A DNA stretch of 64,000 nt from Limnobacter humi (lineage in GTDB: Bacteria > Pseudomonadota > Gammaproteobacteria > Burkholderiales > Burkholderiaceae_B). A model generated the notes under the pieces. The model did not search any database. It was not told where the DNA came from and saw only the letters and a list, made by a program, of their open reading frames with translations. The position numbers and the translations under genes were made by a program. The DNA lies in the NCBI RefSeq assembly GCF_024518835.1, contig NZ_JANIGO010000001.1, forward strand, positions 682,001 to 746,000, read 5' to 3'. This document shows positions 37,443 through 46,545 of the stretch, piece by piece (the first letter of the stretch is position 1; every line of letters starts with the position of its first letter).

Positions 37443-38732
37443 TCACCCCAAGGCAATCAGGTGGCTTTGTCGGCGCCCCGGCCGGACAAACCACAACCAC
37501 GAGACCACCTGCAGGGCACACAACACACCCAACGACGCGCGCATGGCGGAGGCCCGTTCCAAACCCAGGTACTGACAGAAATCAATGCCCAGACCAATGC
37601 CCCACTGCACACTAAAAGCGCCCGCAAAAATCAGCAAGTTCAATGCGGTGCTGGACCGCCCGGTGAGATGCCGTGGAAACGGTTTGTTGCAGGTTGCGTA
37701 GGTCATGATGCCGGTTGCCACAGTAAAACCATGAAGCAACCACCCATAAACATGGCTTGCGCCACCCATCCACAACTGGCTGCCAAAAATCACAATGGCT
37801 GCGCCCAAACCAATCACCAAAATAAGGTCTTCATCCGCACCGCGGCGGGTTAAGGTGCGCGTACCCTGCCCCACCAGAAAATAACCAACCAGCATGGCGG
37901 CTGAAATCCAGAACATGTTTTGCGCAGCCTGCGCATTGCTGTAGCCCACCACATCGGTGAACCAAGGCCCAACCCACAAACCGTGAAAGGCCATAAAACC
38001 GCCTTGCGTGAGGGTGGCCAATGGCGCCACTCGCCAAAAGTGGGGGTGGCGAAACACGACCTTGAATGCTTTGGCCATATCACCCACAGACTCGGCTTTT
38101 TGAGGTTTGAACAGTGTGGGCATGACAAACCACAGGGTGAGGCTGGCAGCCAGGCACAATGCAGCGGCCGCCACAAACACACCGCGCCAGCCCAACATCG
38201 GCAACAAGGCTTCCACTGGCGTGGTAACGGACAAGGCGCCCAGCGAGCCCGCCATCAGCATCCAGGAGGACATACTCGCCTGAAGGTGTGGTTTGAAATA
38301 AAGCGCATAGGCTTTGATCGACGCCATGAGACAGGCCGATACACCCACGCCAATCAGGGCCCGCCCCATCCAAAGGCCCGCAAAGGAATTGGCCGAGGCA
38401 AACCACAGCGCCCCGATGGCCGCAAAAATCATGAGCGTGGCTTCCACTCGCCGTGGGCCGTATCGATCCAGCATCAGCCCCACCGGCAGCTGCATGAGGC
38501 CGAATGACAGAAAATAGGCCGACGCCAACAGCCCCAATTGGGATGCGCTGAGGCCCAGTTCCTGGACCAAGGGCTTGGCAATGACCGCATTGATGGCTCG
38601 AAACGCATACGACAACATGTATGCCGAAGCGAAAATCACAAAGACCCGAATGGCCAAAGGGCCCACCACCCACAAGCGTTCAGTGCCATCGGCTTGGGTT
38701 TCACGCACCAAATGGGGATGGTTTTCAAGCAT
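37443..38732 (-). CDS. MFS transporter
   Basis: 429 aa with about 12 membrane helices. The MFS signature between helices 2 and 3 is visible as GLMLDRYGPRRVEA. A short hydrophilic N-terminal tail precedes helix 1. The substrate cannot be read. Three bases separate it from the upstream lipoprotein gene, so both are likely in one transcript. Confidence 0.85.
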   Translation of the reverse strand: MLENHPHLVRETQADGTERLWVVGPLAIRVFVIFASAYMLSYAFRAINAVIAKPLVQELGLSASQLGLLASAYFLSFGLMQLPVGLMLDRYGPRRVEATLMIFAAIGALWFASANSFAGLWMGRALIGVGVSACLMASIKAYALYFKPHLQASMSSWMLMAGSLGALSVTTPVEALLPMLGWRGVFVAAAALCLAASLTLWFVMPTLFKPQKAESVGDMAKAFKVVFRHPHFWRVAPLATLTQGGFMAFHGLWVGPWFTDVVGYSNAQAAQNMFWISAAMLVGYFLVGQGTRTLTRRGADEDLILVIGLGAAIVIFGSQLWMGGASHVYGWLLHGFTVATGIMTYATCNKPFPRHLTGRSSTALNLLIFAGAFSVQWGIGLGIDFCQYLGLERASAMRASLGVLCALQVVSWLWFVRPGRRQSHLIALG

Positions 38733-38735
38733 GGC

Positions 38736-39296
38736 CTAGCGCCCACCCACAGAAAAGCCGTTGAACCACTGGGCCACCACACTGGGGTCGGGCTGCTCGG
38801 CTTCTCCCATCACGATGACTTCAAACAACCGGCCTTTGTGTTCGAAGAAGCGGGCTTTCACAAAGGCAGCGCCACCCTTGGCGGTTTTGCCACGGCTGTC
38901 CATGTCGAGCACGGGCAAACCGAGCCAAGTGGTGTTGGCCAAGGCCGGTTTTCCAGCTTGAATGTTGTTGGCCAGTGCCAAAGACAAGGCCTCCACCAGC
39001 AAGGTTTGCTGGGTTTTCAGGTTGCCTTCCAGCGGCACCGTGCCCACGGCGAAGTACAGGCCGTTGACCTGCGCCGCTTGCAACGTGAGGGGCACCTTGA
39101 GGTTGGCCAGGTCGAGCGTGCGGGTTACCAGCGCTGGTTTGTCGGGAAAGGTGGCGGTGTACCCGCTGTCTGGATTGGGGACCACGCGCCAATTGAAGGC
39201 AGGTGAGCAAGCCGACAACAAGAACATGCTCGCCGCGCAAACCCAGACGGACAGTTGCAAAAAAATACGGTGCAGAGGAACGCCAGTGAACATCAT
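38736..39296 (-). CDS. Predicted lipoprotein of unknown function
   Basis: 186 aa from the ATG at 39296; a longer frame to 39644 covers the divergent DUF1840 gene and is rejected. The signal peptide ends in the lipobox LLSAC, so it should be anchored to a membrane. The mature part has no recognised motif. AAAGG lies six bases before the ATG. It is immediately upstream of the MFS gene. Confidence 0.68.
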   Translation of the reverse strand: MMFTGVPLHRIFLQLSVWVCAASMFLLSACSPAFNWRVVPNPDSGYTATFPDKPALVTRTLDLANLKVPLTLQAAQVNGLYFAVGTVPLEGNLKTQQTLLVEALSLALANNIQAGKPALANTTWLGLPVLDMDSRGKTAKGGAAFVKARFFEHKGRLFEVIVMGEAEQPDPSVVAQWFNGFSVGGR

Positions 39297-39405
39297 GAAC
39301 AACCTTTCACGCGACAATATGGGAATAGCGGTGTTTGCATTGTAGTGCGCCCGCCTGCCATCAAACCCAATGCAACCCGCAATTACCAAGGACGATTCAA
39401 CGACC

Positions 39406-39741
39406 ATGGCCATCGTCAAATTCAAGTCCAAAGCCGCTGGCGACATCGTGATGTTCAAGGAACATGCCGACAAACTGTTCCGCATCATGGGCATTGAAGC
39501 ATCCGCCCGTGGGGTGATTGAACCCGCAGACCTGGCACACGCCCATGCACAGCTCGTGGCGGCGGTGAACATGGAGCGGATGGCCAAAGCCGAGCAGGCG
39601 CCAGTCGACGAGACTGATTTAAGCCCGGAAGAACGCGTGGCCATGCAAAACCACGTCAGCCTGGAACAGCGGGCTTACCCGCTGCTGAAAATGCTGGAGG
39701 TTGCGCAGCGCAAGCAAGTGGATGTGCACTGGGGGTTTTGA
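39406..39741 (+). CDS. DUF1840 family protein
   Basis: 111 aa, soluble. Opens with MAIVKFKSKAAGDIVMFKEHA, which I split as MAIVKFKSKAAGD and IVMFKEHA, the usual DUF1840 start, and ends in a helical part RAYPLLKMLEVAQRK. Function unknown. The ATG at 39406 is chosen over the frame start at 39370 on family similarity. Confidence 0.75.
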   Translation: MAIVKFKSKAAGDIVMFKEHADKLFRIMGIEASARGVIEPADLAHAHAQLVAAVNMERMAKAEQAPVDETDLSPEERVAMQNHVSLEQRAYPLLKMLEVAQRKQVDVHWGF

Positions 39742-39757
39742 AACGGCATGAACCTGT

Positions 39758-40276
39758 TCAGGCTTGAACCATGCGGCGGCGAACCGGACCTGCAATCGCC
39801 TCAACATCGGCCTGAACCTGTTTGCCCAGGCCAAGCAAAAAGCCGAATTCAGCCACCACGAACAGTGGCCCAATGGCCAGACCAATCAAGTCGTCCACAA
39901 AAGCCGGCTTGCGGCCTTCGTAATAGTGGCCAATAAACTGAATAATCCAACCAACCACAAAAATGCCCACACCGGCGGACAACCAAGCCAAGGTCGTTAA
40001 TCCCGCAAAATAGCCGGCCAGCAGCATCAAAAAACCGTGCACGACAAACATCACCAGCCCATACACGGCGCTTAGACGAAAATAAAAGATGCTGGACGCC
40101 AGAAAAGCCAGCAAGGCCGGGCTGACAGCGATCCCCGCCACATCCACATGCACCCGCGACAGCAAAATGAACACAGACAGCACGATAATAGGCACACCGA
40201 CAAAATGTGTGGCAATGTTGCGGGGGTCGCGGTGGTAAGCGGCGTATTTGGCGAGTTGATCAACCAGTGAATTCAT
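39758..40276 (-). CDS. Mpo1/YGL010w-like (DUF962) membrane protein
   Basis: 172 aa from the ATG at 40276, which has GGAGA six bases upstream. About four hydrophobic helices and the family motif YHRDPRNIATHFVGVP near the start, with another conserved block, WIIQFIGHYYEGRKPA. In yeast, Mpo1 is an iron-dependent dioxygenase acting on 2-hydroxy fatty acids; the bacterial function is not established. Confidence 0.8.
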   Translation of the reverse strand: MNSLVDQLAKYAAYHRDPRNIATHFVGVPIIVLSVFILLSRVHVDVAGIAVSPALLAFLASSIFYFRLSAVYGLVMFVVHGFLMLLAGYFAGLTTLAWLSAGVGIFVVGWIIQFIGHYYEGRKPAFVDDLIGLAIGPLFVVAEFGFLLGLGKQVQADVEAIAGPVRRRMVQA

Positions 40277-40426
40277 GGCAAGTCTCCGAGCTGCGTGGGC
40301 CCATGGGTGTGAATGGCCACATGGTTGCAAAGCTTGGCGGAAGGGTCTGTCAATTGCCTGACATTGCCTGATCATTTAACATCAGATTCCAGTCATATCC
40401 ACACCAAAAGGGCCAGGGCGCACCCC

Positions 40427-41137
40427 ATGCAAGCTGAAAACATACAACTCATCCTGAGCCGGGGTCGCTGGTTTGCCAATTTGCCGGCCAGTTTGCAGCA
40501 GTGGCTGGTGGAGTTTGGTCAAGTCAAACACCTGACCGCAGGGCAACGGCTTTTTTGCCGGGGCGACTGTACCGATGGTATTTATGCCGTGCTGAAAGGC
40601 AGCATGCAAATTGTGGGGGCCAGCAAATTCGGCTCCGATGACAAGCAAGTCATTCTAACCCTGGTGGACCCGCCTGACTGGTTCGGGGAAATTTGCCTGT
40701 TTGACAAACAGATGCGAACCCATGACGCCATTGCCGATGGCGTGGTGACCTTGCTGCATGTGAAACAAAACCAGCTGGAGCAACTGTGCAACGACCACCC
40801 CCGCTACTGGCGGGAATTTGGCCTGTTGCTCACCCAGAAGGTGCGATTGATTTTTGGTGCGATTGAGGATGCAGCGTTGTTGCCAACGCCCATTCGATTG
40901 GCCCGGCGCCTGCTGATGATGTCGGAAGGTTATGGCATTCGTGCCGACAGTGGACAAGCCAGCAGCCGCATTTTGCATGTATCGCAAGACAAGCTCTCCG
41001 ACATGCTGGCAGTGTCTCGTCAGACCATCAACCAAATGCTCAAGGAAATGGAATCCGAAGGCATTCTGGAACTGGGACGCGGCAGTATTGAAATCGTCAA
41101 CAGCGACGCTCTCAAAACCAAAGCCCACATCAAATAG
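40427..41137 (+). CDS. Crp/Fnr family transcriptional regulator
   Basis: 236 aa from the ATG at 40427 (frame open from 40313). A cyclic-nucleotide-binding-like domain (about 20-140, with GDCTDGIYAVLKGSMQIVG) is followed by a winged helix-turn-helix: VSQDKLSDMLAVSRQTINQM. No four-cysteine Fe-S motif of FNR is seen, and the phosphate-binding cassette is not clearly that of cAMP-binding Crp. Ligand and targets unknown. Confidence 0.85.
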   Translation: MQAENIQLILSRGRWFANLPASLQQWLVEFGQVKHLTAGQRLFCRGDCTDGIYAVLKGSMQIVGASKFGSDDKQVILTLVDPPDWFGEICLFDKQMRTHDAIADGVVTLLHVKQNQLEQLCNDHPRYWREFGLLLTQKVRLIFGAIEDAALLPTPIRLARRLLMMSEGYGIRADSGQASSRILHVSQDKLSDMLAVSRQTINQMLKEMESEGILELGRGSIEIVNSDALKTKAHIK

Positions 41138-41140
41138 GTT

Positions 41141-41854
41141 TTAGTTCAAGGCCACCGTTTTGCCAATCAGCACCACCGGCCCCGTGGGCTTGTCTTTGTA
41201 AGGCGAGCCCGTGTGGGGCTCCAGGCTGACCTCAAACAGTTGTTCTTCGACCAAACGGGGCAAGGCGCTGGCTGGAAGCTCCATGGGTTTGCCCAGCTCC
41301 ATCAAGCCCAGCGAAGTTGGCCCTGCATCCTGGGGAGCCTTGGTCCACAACTGAAGGGCCTTGCCGTCCAAACTGGCGTTATCAGGCAGTGAGAGCTGGC
41401 CGATGGGATAGACCTTGACCGTGCCTTTGGGCGTGGCTTCCACCAACCACTCGGTTTTGTGGTCAGGGCTGTTCATCACCGCCACAAAACGCGGGCCCGT
41501 GTTGGCGGATTGCACACCCAACAATTGAACAGCCAACACCACCGCCGCAGCGCTGGCTGCAAACGACCACCCTTTCCAAAACCAGCCGAACGCGCCGCCA
41601 TCGGCTACTTTGGCGGGCGCGCGCTCGGTTGCAACCGACCGGCGAATGTTGTCCCACACCACCGGTCGAACAGGCTGGAGCGGTAATTTTCGCGACATGG
41701 CCGACAGTTGCTCGGTCCAGAACTGAACCTCCGTGGCCAGCGCAGCATCTTGTGCCATGCGGGTTTCAAAATCGGACTTTTCAGCGTCGGTCATGACGCC
41801 CAGCACGTACTCACCGGCGAGCATCACGCGGTCTTCGGCCTGCAACTCACTCAT
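41141..41854 (-). CDS. Anti-sigma factor, RskA/anti-sigma-K type
   Basis: 237 aa. An N-terminal zinc-less anti-sigma domain (about 1-75, with LAGEYVLGVMTDAEK and QFWTEQLSAMSRKLPL), one membrane helix (about 95-115, FAASAAAVVLAVQLLG) and a periplasmic anti-sigma-K domain rich in strands. The ATG overlaps the sigma-factor stop as ATGA and has AAGGAG upstream. It should hold its partner sigma factor at the membrane until an envelope signal arrives. Confidence 0.85.
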   Translation of the reverse strand: MSELQAEDRVMLAGEYVLGVMTDAEKSDFETRMAQDAALATEVQFWTEQLSAMSRKLPLQPVRPVVWDNIRRSVATERAPAKVADGGAFGWFWKGWSFAASAAAVVLAVQLLGVQSANTGPRFVAVMNSPDHKTEWLVEATPKGTVKVYPIGQLSLPDNASLDGKALQLWTKAPQDAGPTSLGLMELGKPMELPASALPRLVEEQLFEVSLEPHTGSPYKDKPTGPVVLIGKTVALN

Positions 41855-42396
41855 GACAAACACTCCTTCAATTTCAACAGGCCCCGACGAATCCAGGACT
41901 TCACGCTGCCCAAGGGCGAATTGAGGCGTTGGGCAATCTGTTCATGCGTATAGCCTTCCACAAAGGCCAGCACGATGGCATTGCGTTTCACCTCATCCAG
42001 ATGCCCCAAACAGTGGTGCATGCGGGTGGCCTCATCAGCCAGATGCTCATTCTCATCCACCGACAATTCCGGCAAATTCAGGTCTTCGGTCGATAGTTCC
42101 TGTTTGCCACGGCGAATCATGTTGAGCGCCTGGTTTCGAACCACTGTGTAGACCCAACCCCGGGCTGACCCCAACGCTGGCGAATACAACTTGGACCGCT
42201 TCCAGACCTTGATCATGGCATCGTGCAACACCTCTTCCGCCAATTCGGCCCGTTTGGTGATACGCAAAGCCACGGAGAACAGCCAGCGTCCATCCCGGGC
42301 GTAGATGGCCTGCAGGGCAAATTGCTCCCCCCGCGCGCACGCCAGCAAGGCGGCTTCGTAGTCAAAGTCGTCCGGTTCCGGTTCCTGGTAGTCCAT
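41851..42396 (-). CDS. ECF RNA polymerase sigma factor, SigK-like
   Basis: 181 aa from the ATG at 42396. Region 2 is around WLFSVALRITKRAELAEEVL and KVWKRSKLY; region 4 is HEQIAQRLNSPLGSVKSWIR. Together with the RskA-type partner behind it, this fits the SigK-like ECF group. Target promoters are unknown; Dps, upstream on the same strand, is a candidate member of its regulon by position only. Confidence 0.85.
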   Translation of the reverse strand: MDYQEPEPDDFDYEAALLACARGEQFALQAIYARDGRWLFSVALRITKRAELAEEVLHDAMIKVWKRSKLYSPALGSARGWVYTVVRNQALNMIRRGKQELSTEDLNLPELSVDENEHLADEATRMHHCLGHLDEVKRNAIVLAFVEGYTHEQIAQRLNSPLGSVKSWIRRGLLKLKECLS

Positions 42397-42483
42397 GCAA
42401 GTACAACCCGAAGTGGTATGGTTTTGGATGCAGCGCAAAACGGGGTAGCCCGCTGCGCTGCGTTCATGGGAGCGAGAGGCGCG

Positions 42484-43017
42484 TCAATCTTCCAGCAAGG
42501 CGCGCAGCATCCAGGCGGTTTTTTCGTGAATGTCCATCCGCTGGGTGAGCACATCGGCCGAGGGTTGGTCGTCAGCCGCATCCACCACCGGAAAAATTTC
42601 GCGGGCTGTTCGGGCCAGCGCTTCATGACCTTTGGCCAACAACTCCACCATCTCCATGGCCTTGGGCGGTTTGGCGGGTGCATCGGGCAGGGTACTCAGC
42701 TTGGCAAACTCAGCGTACGAGCCCGGTGCATGAAAGCCCAGGGCACGAATCCGCTCGGCGATGGGGTCCACCGCATTCCACATTTCCGTGTATTGGTCCA
42801 TGAACATGGTGTGCAAGGTGTTGAACATCTTGCCCGTGACGTTCCAATGGAAATTGTGTGTGGTGAGGTACAGCGTGTAGGTTTCGGCCAGCAGGCGGCT
42901 TAAACCCTGGGCAATGGCGGCGCGTTGCTCGGCTGGAATACCGATGTTGATGCTGGCCATGTCGGGTTTAGGCGCAGCCTTTGAGCCTGCTTTCTTGGGG
43001 GCGGCGGTTTTTGCCAT
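42484..43017 (-). CDS. dps: Dps family DNA-binding ferritin-like protein
   Basis: 177 aa. Ferroxidase residues at the dimer interface are visible in THNFHWNVTG and FMDQYTEMWNAVDPIAERI. The Lys/Ala-rich N-terminal tail (AKTAAPKKAGSKAAPKPD) is the part that binds DNA in Dps. It stores iron and uses peroxide as oxidant. The tail also carries a near-copy of the dispersed palindrome (42970-42988, one mismatch). Confidence 0.88.
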   Translation of the reverse strand: MAKTAAPKKAGSKAAPKPDMASINIGIPAEQRAAIAQGLSRLLAETYTLYLTTHNFHWNVTGKMFNTLHTMFMDQYTEMWNAVDPIAERIRALGFHAPGSYAEFAKLSTLPDAPAKPPKAMEMVELLAKGHEALARTAREIFPVVDAADDQPSADVLTQRMDIHEKTAWMLRALLED

Positions 43018-43030
43018 GGTGCTTCTCCTT

Positions 43031-44167
43031 TCACTTCATCAACGGATTGGGGTAGGTGGCCAAACCTGGCACCTGCACAGAACTCAAAAACAGGGTATTG
43101 CCCACCGGCGTGACCTGGGTCACGTAGTAGTAACCATTGGCTTTGGGTGCCTGCAGATTGGCCACCACCTTGCCCTCCGGACTAAAGGCGACCGTCATGG
43201 CCACTGGCTTGACCGGAAACTGGATCACTTCCAGGAAACGCCCCATGGCCTTCCTCAACCCAGGATGTTCGGCCATGCTGTCCACCAGCTTGTCGCGCGG
43301 GCTGGGAAATGCCACCCAGAAATTGCCCTGCGCATCGCGGCGAATGTTGTCGGGAAAGCCGGGCAAATTGTCGACAAAAACCTCGTCCTTGCCCGCTTTG
43401 GGGCCTTTCAGCCAGACCTTTCGAATTTGATAGGCACCCGTCTCGTTGATCAAGACATAGTCCCCATCGGCGGACACCGCCACGCCATTGGCAAACTGCA
43501 AACCGGCCAGCAGGACACGGGCACTGCCTGTCTCAAAGTCATATTGGATCAAGCGGCCATGACCACCATGCTCCAGAATGTCGAGCGACACTTCTTTGAG
43601 ACCAAACTTGGTGGACGCATCGGAATAGTAAGCATACCGACCATCGGGGCTGACGGCGACATCGTCTACAAACTTGTAGGGCACGCCATCCACCATGCCA
43701 CTCAACACTTTCACACTGGTGCTGGGGTTGGAAATGCCGGCAATGTCAACCCGCACCAGGCCCTTCACACCATCGGCAATCACCAAAAAACCCTGCGGGT
43801 GAAAAGTCAGCCCCAGTGGACGGCCACCGGTGTTGGCCACCAACTCAATGGGCACCGCCTTGGGGTTGTCAGTGGCCTGCAGCACATCGGGCTTGAAGCG
43901 CACAATGTCGCCGTTCTCCAGCCCCGTGTACACAAGGCCATCTGGGCCCACCGCCAGGGACTCCGGCTTTTTCAGGTTGGCTGTACCCACCACTTGGGCC
44001 GATTCCAACAAGGTATTGGTTTGATAGGGACCGCTGTCGCGGCTGGGTGGTGAAGGTGGCTGCCAAGCCACCGGCTCTACCCGCGTTTCACCAAACAGGC
44101 CAATGCCAGCCACCACCACCACGGGCAGCAGGATGACTGGCCCAATCACTTTGCGCCACACACTCAT
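43031..44167 (-). CDS. SMP-30/strictosidine-synthase-like six-bladed propeller protein
   Basis: 378 aa from the ATG at 44167; the longer frame overlaps the divergent dehydrogenase. One N-terminal membrane anchor (about 8-28), then a beta-propeller with repeats such as PESLAVGPDGLVYTG, VSPDGRYAYYSD and VSADGDYVLINETG. Members include lactonases and strictosidine synthase-like esterases. Substrate unknown. Confidence 0.75.
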   Translation of the reverse strand: MSVWRKVIGPVILLPVVVVAGIGLFGETRVEPVAWQPPSPPSRDSGPYQTNTLLESAQVVGTANLKKPESLAVGPDGLVYTGLENGDIVRFKPDVLQATDNPKAVPIELVANTGGRPLGLTFHPQGFLVIADGVKGLVRVDIAGISNPSTSVKVLSGMVDGVPYKFVDDVAVSPDGRYAYYSDASTKFGLKEVSLDILEHGGHGRLIQYDFETGSARVLLAGLQFANGVAVSADGDYVLINETGAYQIRKVWLKGPKAGKDEVFVDNLPGFPDNIRRDAQGNFWVAFPSPRDKLVDSMAEHPGLRKAMGRFLEVIQFPVKPVAMTVAFSPEGKVVANLQAPKANGYYYVTQVTPVGNTLFLSSVQVPGLATYPNPLMK

Positions 44168-44186
44168 AAGCACCACATTGAGTTTT

Positions 44187-44210
44187 TCCGATACGATGGA
44201 TGATATCGGA
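44187..44210. promoter_or_regulatory. Inverted repeat in the divergent promoter region
   Basis: TCCGATA and TATCGGA arms separated by 10 bases, in the gap between the propeller gene and the acyl-CoA dehydrogenase. It may be an operator for one or both. No regulator gene is adjacent. Confidence 0.4.
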
Positions 44211-44249
44211 GGAAACATTCCGAACCCAACAACAACGAGGAGACTGGCG

Positions 44250-45482
44250 GTGAATTTTGAGCCCAGCGCGAAGGCCAAGGACTTCGCTGCGCGCGTGCGC
44301 GCTTTCATTGACCAACACATTGCCCCCATTGAAGCCAACTACTGGCACAGCATGGATGCCCAATGCCATGGCGGTGACTGGACCCGCTGGCGCATACCGC
44401 CCGTGATGGAAGAACTGAAAGCCAAGGCCCGTGCGCAAGGGCTGTGGAACCTGTTTTTACCGGATGAGAAATTGGGTGCTGGGCTGAGCACACTCGAATA
44501 CGCCTTGGTGGCCGAAGAAACCGGCCGCAGCCTGATGGCCCCGGAGGTGTTCAACTGTAACGCGCCCGACACGGGCAACATGGAAGTGTTGTGGAAATAC
44601 GGAAACCCTGAACAGCAGGCGCAGTGGCTGCTTCCCTTGCTCAACGGCGACATTCGCTCGGTGTTTTGCATGACAGAACCCGATGTGGCCAGCAGCGATG
44701 CCACCAACATGCAAGCCACCGCCACTTTGCAAGGGAACACCGTGGTGATTGATGGTCGCAAGTGGTGGAGCAGCGGCATTGGTGACCCACGGGCCAAAAT
44801 TGCCATCGTGATGGCCCGCACAGCGGATGACGACAAAGGCCGACATGCCCAGCACAGCATGGTGCTGGTGCCACTGGACACACCGGGTGTGACCATTCAC
44901 CGCATGCTGCCGGTGTTTGGTGCCTATGACGAGCCCCATGGCCATGGTGAAGTGGAATTCAAGCAAGTGCGCGTGCCTGCCGGCAACGTGATTGCCGGGC
45001 TGGGCCGCGGGTTTGAAATTGCCCAAGGCCGCTTGGGACCAGGCCGTATTCACCACTGCATGCGCTGCATTGGCGCTGCCGAAAAGGCGCTGGAATTGAT
45101 GATTGAACGCGGCATGAGTCGGGTGGCGTTTGGCAAGCCTTTGATGAACCTGGGCGGCAATCGCGAACGCGTGGCACAAGCCAGATTGGCGATTGACCAG
45201 GCGCGGCTTTTGACCTTGTATGCCGCATGGAAACTGGACAAGGCCGGTGCGCTGGGGGCAATGACGGAGATTTCTGCCATCAAGGTGGTGGCCCCCAATG
45301 TGCTGCAGCAGGTGGTGGACATGGCCATCCAGATTCACGGTGGGGCCGGCATGAGCCACGATACACCCTTGTCAGCCTTTTTTGCACAAGCCCGCAGCCT
45401 GCGCCTGGCCGACGGACCGGATGAAGTTCACATGGGCCTGATTGCCAAGTTGGAGATCGCCAAACGAGGTTTCGCAAAATGA
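44250..45482 (+). CDS. Acyl-CoA dehydrogenase, ACAD10/11-like
   Basis: 410 aa from the GTG at 44250, seven bases after GAGGAGA; the frame opens further upstream but without support. FAD-enzyme motifs: FCMTEPDVASSDATNM near the active-site strand, GRKWWSSG, and the C-terminal QIHGGAGMSHDTPL. It oxidises an acyl-CoA in the cytoplasm. The two genes behind it are a kinase and a phosphatase, which points to a phosphorylated acyl-CoA route rather than plain beta-oxidation. Its stop overlaps the kinase start (ATGA). Confidence 0.9.
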   Translation: MNFEPSAKAKDFAARVRAFIDQHIAPIEANYWHSMDAQCHGGDWTRWRIPPVMEELKAKARAQGLWNLFLPDEKLGAGLSTLEYALVAEETGRSLMAPEVFNCNAPDTGNMEVLWKYGNPEQQAQWLLPLLNGDIRSVFCMTEPDVASSDATNMQATATLQGNTVVIDGRKWWSSGIGDPRAKIAIVMARTADDDKGRHAQHSMVLVPLDTPGVTIHRMLPVFGAYDEPHGHGEVEFKQVRVPAGNVIAGLGRGFEIAQGRLGPGRIHHCMRCIGAAEKALELMIERGMSRVAFGKPLMNLGGNRERVAQARLAIDQARLLTLYAAWKLDKAGALGAMTEISAIKVVAPNVLQQVVDMAIQIHGGAGMSHDTPLSAFFAQARSLRLADGPDEVHMGLIAKLEIAKRGFAK

Positions 45483-46543
45483 GTACTGCAGGCATTCGCG
45501 CAGGCGAAGAACTGAATGTTCAGGCAGTCACCACCTGGCTACAGGCTCAAGGCGTGAGCCTGACTGGAAACCCCGTGGTGACGCAGTTTCAAGGGGGTGC
45601 CTCCAACTGGACATACCGATTGCAGTACGACAATGCTGACTTGGTACTGCGTCGCCCCCCGGCGGGTACCAAAGCCAAGGGTGCCCACGACATGGGGCGT
45701 GAGTTTCGCATTCAGAACCTGCTGAAACCAGTGTACCCGGCGGTGCCCACCCTGGTGGCGTACTGCAACAATCCGGAGGTACTGGGCTGCGAGTTTTACG
45801 TGATGGTGCATGTGAGTGGTTTAATACCCCGCAAACACTTACCCAGGGGCATGAAACTGACACCCGCCGAGACCAGGGCTCTTTGCCTGTCTTGCTGGGA
45901 CAAGCTCATTGAATTGCACCAAGTGGATGTGAAAGCCAGCGGGCTGGATGTGCTGCACAAGGGCGATGGTTACACGCGCCGGCAAGTGGAGGGTTGGAGC
46001 CAACGTTACGAAAAAGCAAAAACCTGGAATGTCAGCAGCTTCAAGGCGGTACGACAGTGGCTGCACCTGAACTGCCCTGACGACGTGAAGTCCTGCATGA
46101 TCCACAACGACTGGCGATTGGACAACCTCATTTTCTCGCCCGACAACCCAACCCAAGTGGTTGGCGTACTGGACTGGGAACTGGCCACTGTGGGTGATCC
46201 CTTGATGGACTTGGGCAGTGCACTGGCCTATTGGGTAGAGTCTGGTGATGGGTTTTTGATGAAACTGCTGCAACGCCAACCATCAAGCCTGCCAGGCATG
46301 TTGACGCGGCGTGAGATTGTGGACTATTACCTCCAGAAGACAGGCCTGAAAACCAGCAACTGGACCTTCTATGAGGTGTTTGGCCTGTTCCGTTTGGCGG
46401 TGATTGCGCAACAAATTTATTACCGTTACCACCACAAACAAACCCGCAATCCTGCCTTCAAGCATTTCTGGATTTTGGTGAATTACTTTGACTGGCGCTG
46501 CAAACGCTTGATTGCGCGAGCCGCCACATCGCCAGGGCAATAA
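45479..46543 (+). CDS. APH-family phosphotransferase, ACAD11 N-domain/LvaA-like
   Basis: 354 aa. Kinase-like fold with CMIHNDWRLDNLIF as the catalytic loop (HNDWxxDN) and VGVLDWELATVGDPLMDLG as the metal-binding DxD-like loop. Homologues linked to acyl-CoA dehydrogenases, such as LvaA of Pseudomonas putida and the APH domain of ACAD11, phosphorylate 4-hydroxyacyl-CoA. That function is inferred from context here. A GGCTCA palindrome lies in the first 30 codons, in a different frame from the other six. Confidence 0.85.
   Translation: MSTAGIRAGEELNVQAVTTWLQAQGVSLTGNPVVTQFQGGASNWTYRLQYDNADLVLRRPPAGTKAKGAHDMGREFRIQNLLKPVYPAVPTLVAYCNNPEVLGCEFYVMVHVSGLIPRKHLPRGMKLTPAETRALCLSCWDKLIELHQVDVKASGLDVLHKGDGYTRRQVEGWSQRYEKAKTWNVSSFKAVRQWLHLNCPDDVKSCMIHNDWRLDNLIFSPDNPTQVVGVLDWELATVGDPLMDLGSALAYWVESGDGFLMKLLQRQPSSLPGMLTRREIVDYYLQKTGLKTSNWTFYEVFGLFRLAVIAQQIYYRYHHKQTRNPAFKHFWILVNYFDWRCKRLIARAATSPGQ
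45544..45560. repeat. Dispersed palindrome, copy 6
   Basis: 8-bp arms CAGGCTCA/TGAGCCTG. Near the 5' end of the APH kinase gene, read in another frame (QAQGVSL). Confidence 0.85.
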
Positions 46544-46545
46544 CC

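Noticed and set aside
38736-39644. Longer 302-aa version of the lipoprotein gene
   Set aside because: The extra N-terminus is antisense to the DUF1840 gene; the internal ATG gives a proper signal peptide and lipobox.
40277-40426. FNR-type box in the divergent gap before the Crp/Fnr gene
   Set aside because: No TTGAT-N4-ATCAA-like dyad could be found; only partial halves.
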